Source: JBOHCT01 sp050699055
GTDB lineage: Bacteria; Actinomycetota; Actinomycetes; Streptosporangiales; JBOHCT01
Direction: 5' to 3'
NCBI GenBank assembly: GCA_050699055.1
Contig: JBOHCT010000198.1
Location: forward strand, 1-7,921
DNA length: 7,921 bases
Shown one piece after another: positions 4,745 to 7,921 of this stretch (position 1 is its first letter; each line of letters opens with the position of its first letter). Position numbers and translations under genes: made by a program. The notes beneath the pieces were generated by a model that was not told the origin of the DNA, ran no database searches, and worked only from the letters and a program-made list of their open reading frames with translations.

Positions 4745-6196
4745 CTACGTGAGAGGGCGGTCGGTGGGGGCGATCGGCACGGGCAGCAGGTCGCGCCCGG
4801 TGAGGTGGCGGTCCACGCCAGCGGCGGCGGCCCGCCCCTCGGCGATCGCCCACACGATGAGCGACTGCCCGCGTCCCATGTCGCCCGCGACGAATACGCG
4901 GTCGACGTTCGTCATGTACGCGTCGTCACGGGCAACGTTGCCGCGGTCGGTCAGCTCGACGCCGAGCTGCTCGAGGAGCCCGTCCCGCTCTGGGCCGACG
5001 AAGCCCATCGCGAGCAGCACCAGCTCGCCGGGCAGCCCCCGCTCGGTCCCCGGCACCGGCTCGAACCCGCGGTCGCCGCGGCGTACCTCGACGAGCCGCA
5101 GCGCCCGTACCCGGCCATGCTCGTCGCCCACGAACTCCTGGGTGTTCACCGCGTAGACGCGCTCGCCGCCCTCCTCGTGGGCGCTCGACACGCGGTAGGT
5201 CATCGGGTACGTCGGCCACGGCTGGCTGTCGGGCCGCTCCTCCGGAGGTCGGGGCATGATCTCCAACTGGGTCACGGACGCCGCACCCTGCCGATGGACC
5301 GTGCCGAGGCAGTCGGCGCCGGTGTCGCCTCCCCCGATGATCACGACGTTCTTGCCTGCCGCGTCGATCGGCGGCGACGCCAGATCCCCTTCCTGCACGC
5401 GGTTGGCGAGCGGCAGGTACTCCATCGCCTGGTGCACCCCGTCGAGCTCGCGTCCAGGAACCGGCAGGTCACGCGACATGGTCGCGCCCCCGGCGAGCAC
5501 CACCGCGTCGTACGACGACCGCAGCTGCTCCGCCGTCACGTCGGCACCCGCCTCGACGCCGGCGCGGAACTCCGTCCCCTCGGCCCGCATCTGCGCGAGC
5601 CTGCGCACCACGTGCCGCTTCTCCATCTTGAACTCGGGGATGCCGTACCGCAGCAGCCCGCCGATCCGGTCGGCCCGCTCGTACACGACGACCTCGTGGC
5701 CGGCGCGGGTGAGCTGCTGTGCGGCCGCGAGCCCCGCCGGGCCGGAGCCGATCACGGCGACGCGCCGGCCGGTCCTGGTACGGGGCGGCTGCGGCGCCAC
5801 CCAGCCCTCGTCCCAGGCCCGGTCGATGATCTCGAGCTCGACCTGCTTGATCGTGACCGGGTCGGCGTTGATGCCGAGCACGCACGCGGACTCGCACGGG
5901 GCCGGGCAGAGCCGCCCGGTGAACTCGGGGAAGTTGTTCGTCGCGTGCAGCCGCTCGATCGCCTCGCGCCAGTCGCGCCGCCATACGAGGTCGTTCCACT
6001 CGGGGATGAGGTTGCCGAGCGGGCAGCCCTGGTGGCAGAAGGGCACGCCGCAGTCCATACACCGCCCCGCCTGCCTCTCCAGGCGGTCATGCGCGAACTC
6101 CGTGTACACCTCACGCCAGTCGCGGATCCGCACCTCCACGGGTCGACGGCGCGGGGTCTCGCGCTCGGTGGTCATGAATCCCGTGGGGTCAGGCAT
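4745..6196 (-). CDS. gltD: Glutamate synthase (NADPH) small subunit
   Basis: The 483-residue beta subunit takes electrons from NADPH through FAD and iron-sulfur clusters and passes them to the large subunit, where glutamine and 2-oxoglutarate become two glutamates. The N-terminal iron-sulfur domain has C46, C49, C54 and C58 (CMDCGVPFCHQGCP) and C97, C101 and C105 (CPAPCESAC). The FAD-binding motif GSGPAG is at 150-155, the NADPH-binding motif GGGDTG is near 286-291, and the FAD-contact segment VFVAGDMGRGQS is near the end. Length and order are normal for the family. The start ATG 6196 gives MPDPTGF, the usual family start (MADPTGF), and GAGG lies six bases before it, so the second in-frame ATG (Met8) is not needed. 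It follows gltB on the same strand after a 139-bp gap with hairpins, wider than in a tightly coupled operon. Stop TAG at 4745-4747. Confidence 0.97.
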   Translation of the reverse strand: MPDPTGFMTTERETPRRRPVEVRIRDWREVYTEFAHDRLERQAGRCMDCGVPFCHQGCPLGNLIPEWNDLVWRRDWREAIERLHATNNFPEFTGRLCPAPCESACVLGINADPVTIKQVELEIIDRAWDEGWVAPQPPRTRTGRRVAVIGSGPAGLAAAQQLTRAGHEVVVYERADRIGGLLRYGIPEFKMEKRHVVRRLAQMRAEGTEFRAGVEAGADVTAEQLRSSYDAVVLAGGATMSRDLPVPGRELDGVHQAMEYLPLANRVQEGDLASPPIDAAGKNVVIIGGGDTGADCLGTVHRQGAASVTQLEIMPRPPEERPDSQPWPTYPMTYRVSSAHEEGGERVYAVNTQEFVGDEHGRVRALRLVEVRRGDRGFEPVPGTERGLPGELVLLAMGFVGPERDGLLEQLGVELTDRGNVARDDAYMTNVDRVFVAGDMGRGQSLIVWAIAEGRAAAAGVDRHLTGRDLLPVPIAPTDRPLT

Positions 6197-6239
6197 GTCC
6201 AGCCTCGTCCGATACGTCGGTGCCGTCTCTCCGGCTCAT

Positions 6240-6291
6240 CGACTGAATGTGACACCGTGCCTGCTATGGCGGCCGATGTGACATTCAGTCG
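6240..6291. repeat. 52-bp inverted repeat in the gltB-gltD gap
   Basis: CGACTGAATGTGACA (6240-6254) and TGTGACATTCAGTCG (6277-6291) are inverted 15-base arms with a single mismatch; the outer 11 bases pair perfectly. The loop is 22 bases. The element is AT-richer than its surroundings. It lies 43 bases before the gltD start and is transcribed in the gltB-gltD message. No T-run follows on either strand, so it is not a classic terminator. It could be an operator, an mRNA processing or attenuation hairpin, or a small dispersed palindromic element. Confidence 0.65.
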
Positions 6292-6297
6292 GCTGGG

Positions 6298-6323
6298 TGG
6301 CCGCGGCGACAATGGCGCGGCCA
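6298..6323 (-). terminator. GC-rich hairpin after gltB, possible partial terminator or 3' stabiliser
   Basis: TGGCCGCG (6298-6305) pairs with CGCGGCCA (6316-6323), eight perfect pairs with a ten-base loop. On the minus strand it begins 12 bases after the gltB stop codon. There is no T-run. It may slow polymerase or protect the gltB 3' end, letting gltB and gltD be made in different amounts. Confidence 0.35.
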
Positions 6324-6335
6324 GGAGGCGCGCGC

Positions 6336-7921
6336 TCAGCCGTGCGCGGCGGCCATGATGGCGTCGTTCACGTCCCGGCCCTCCCGGGTCGCTTCCGCCC
6401 GCGCGGTGAGCACGCGTTTGAAGTCCTTCGGCATGATCTTGACGAAACGGCGTACGGCGACGTCCCAGTCGGCCAGCAACGCCCGTGCGACCGTCGACCC
6501 GGTCTCGGCCCGGTGCCGGGCGACCGCCTCGCGCAACTCCGCGCGGTCGTCGTCGTCCAACGGGTCGAGGTCGATCATGTCCCGGTTGACCCGCTCCGGC
6601 CGCAGGTCGAGCACGTACGCGACCCCGCCGGACATGCCCGCCGCGAGGTTCCGCCCGGTCGGGCCGAGGATCACGGCACGCCCACCGGTCATGTACTCGC
6701 ACGCGTGGTCGCCGACACCTTCCGCGACCGCCAGCGCCCCGGAGTTGCGCACGCAGAACCGCTCGCCGACCACGCCCCGGATGAAGGACTCCCCGGACGT
6801 CGCGCCGTACAGGACGACGTTGCCGGCGATGACCTGCTCCTCGGCGCGGAACGGCGCCTCCGCGTGCGGCCGCACGACGAGCCTCCCGCCGGACAGGCCC
6901 TTGCCGAGGTAGTCGTTCGCGTCGCCGGCCAAGCGCAGCGTGATGCCGCGCGGCACGAACGCGCCGAACGACTGCCCCGCTGACCCGGTGAACGTCAAGT
7001 CGATCGTGTTGTCGGGCAGCCCCTCGCCGCCGAAGCGCCGGGTCAGCTCGTGGCCCAACATCGTGCCGACAGTACGGTTGACGTTGCGCAGCGGCAGGTC
7101 CAGCCGCACCGGCTCGCCGTACTCCAACGCGCCCTCGCAGAGCTGGATGAGCGTGTTGTCGAGCGCACGGTCCAGCCCGTGGTCCTGTTCGGCGGCGCGA
7201 TGCAGCGAGGCGCCCGGCGGGAGCTCCGGGCGGTGCAGCACCGGGGTGACGTCGAGCCCGCTCGCCTTCCAGTGCTCCGCCGCCGCCCGCGTGTCCAGCA
7301 GTTCGACATGCCCGATGGCCTCGGGAAGCGACCTGAAGCCGAGCCGGGCGAGATACTCCCGCACCTCCTCGGCGATGAACTCGAAGAAGTTGACGACGAA
7401 CTCGGGCGCGCCGTCGAACCGCTCGCGCAGCTCCGGATTCTGCGTCGCCACGCCGACCGGGCAGGTGTCGAGGTGGCAGACCCGCATCATGATGCAGCCC
7501 GAGACGACGAGCGCGGCGGTCGCGAAGCCGTACTCCTCCGCGCCGAGGAGGGCCGCCACCACGACGTCACGGCCGGTCTTGAGCTGCCCGTCGGTCTGTA
7601 CGACGATCCGGTCGCGCAGCCCGTTCAGCAGCAGCGTCTGCTGAGTCTCGGCGAGACCCAGCTCCCATGGGGCGCCCGCGTGCTTGATCGACGACAGCGG
7701 CGAGGCGCCGGTGCCGCCGTCGTGCCCGGAGATGAGCACGACATCGGCGTGGGCCTTCGCGACCCCCGCCGCGACCGTGCCGACCCCGACCTCGGACACC
7801 AGCTTGACGTGCACGCGGGCCCGCGGGTTGGCGTTCTTCAGGTCGTGGATGAGCTGGGCGAGGTCCTCGATCGAGTAGATGTCGTGGTGCGGGGGCGGCA
7901 AGATCAGCCCGACGCCGATGT
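6336..7921 (-). CDS. gltB: Glutamate synthase large subunit, C-terminal part, partial
   Basis: About 528 residues of the C-terminal third; the rest lies beyond the right edge. The visible part begins inside the FMN-binding synthase domain, with PPPHHDIYSIEDLAQLI and KLVSEVGVGTVAAGVAKA. LISGHDGGTGASPLSSIKHAG and QTDGQLKTGRDVV follow. The 3Fe-4S cluster cysteines are spaced C-X5-C-X4-C in SGCIMMRVCHLDTCPVG (codons at 7494-7496, 7476-7478 and 7461-7463). The C-terminal GXGXG beta-helix domain follows, with GSAGQSFGAF, GDANDYLGKGLSGG and GAVILGPTGRN-like repeats (here GRAVILGPTGRNLAAGMSGG). The protein ends VNDAIMAAAHG. This subunit hydrolyses glutamine, channels ammonia and reduces the 2-iminoglutarate intermediate. 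No lesions are seen. Together with gltD it forms the classic nitrogen-assimilation pair. Confidence 0.97.
   Translation of the reverse strand, partial: IGVGLILPPPHHDIYSIEDLAQLIHDLKNANPRARVHVKLVSEVGVGTVAAGVAKAHADVVLISGHDGGTGASPLSSIKHAGAPWELGLAETQQTLLLNGLRDRIVVQTDGQLKTGRDVVVAALLGAEEYGFATAALVVSGCIMMRVCHLDTCPVGVATQNPELRERFDGAPEFVVNFFEFIAEEVREYLARLGFRSLPEAIGHVELLDTRAAAEHWKASGLDVTPVLHRPELPPGASLHRAAEQDHGLDRALDNTLIQLCEGALEYGEPVRLDLPLRNVNRTVGTMLGHELTRRFGGEGLPDNTIDLTFTGSAGQSFGAFVPRGITLRLAGDANDYLGKGLSGGRLVVRPHAEAPFRAEEQVIAGNVVLYGATSGESFIRGVVGERFCVRNSGALAVAEGVGDHACEYMTGGRAVILGPTGRNLAAGMSGGVAYVLDLRPERVNRDMIDLDPLDDDDRAELREAVARHRAETGSTVARALLADWDVAVRRFVKIMPKDFKRVLTARAEATREGRDVNDAIMAAAHG

Noticed and set aside
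3531..4853. A 440-residue ABC ATPase-dehydrogenase fusion protein
   Set aside because: The ATPase part lacks Walker A, signature and Walker B motifs, its first 80 residues come from palindromic repeats and antisense gltD, and AAGGAGG plus GTG marks an independent dehydrogenase start.
4805..6358. Long plus-strand open frame opposite gltD (517 codons), and similar long frames opposite gltB and pyk
   Set aside because: These are antisense shadows typical of GC-rich genes; the minus-strand frames carry complete recognised proteins.

Overview
The window comes from a high-GC actinobacterium. Codon third positions are overwhelmingly G or C. The conserved genes (an N-terminal PdtaR-type response regulator, an actinobacterial pyruvate kinase, glutamate synthase gltB/gltD) are typical of Actinomycetota. 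Genus cannot be fixed from the sequence alone.

Layout, left to right. Positions 1-92 hold the first 30 codons of a response regulator on the minus strand. A tRNA gene with anticodon CAA (Leu) lies at 140-213 on the plus strand. It is followed by a wrecked gene (305-638, plus) of the family that joins a helix-turn-helix start to a LAGLIDADG-like endonuclease end. Pyruvate kinase fills 639-2069 (minus). Then comes a stretch of decayed genes: the N-terminal remnant of a DJ-1/PfpI-type protein (2125-2307, minus), a divergent AraC-type regulator with an internal deletion (2372-2970, plus), a 5'-truncated conserved protein resembling the last part of a terpene-cyclase-like fold protein (2957-3331, minus), and about 200 bp with no assignable gene. 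An intact short-chain dehydrogenase (3531-4409, minus) has a strong ribosome binding site. It sits directly behind a C-terminal scrap of an ABC transporter ATPase (4434-4613). That scrap stops where two 40-bp palindromic repeats begin (4618-4720). The right third is the glutamate synthase operon on the minus strand: gltB (3' part, 6336-7921), a 139-bp gap with two hairpins, and gltD (4745-6196).

The core genes link central metabolism and nitrogen assimilation: pyruvate kinase supplies pyruvate and ATP, GltB/GltD makes glutamate from glutamine and 2-oxoglutarate, and PdtaR-type regulators act on RNA antitermination. The most striking feature of the window is decay. Five or six accessory genes between intact core genes are broken, two of them by clean internal deletions that keep both ends. 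Apparently functional elements worth a second look are the tRNA-Leu with a short variable loop, two predicted leaderless GTG starts with identical geometry, and the palindromic elements around gltD. I see no clear new multi-gene system.
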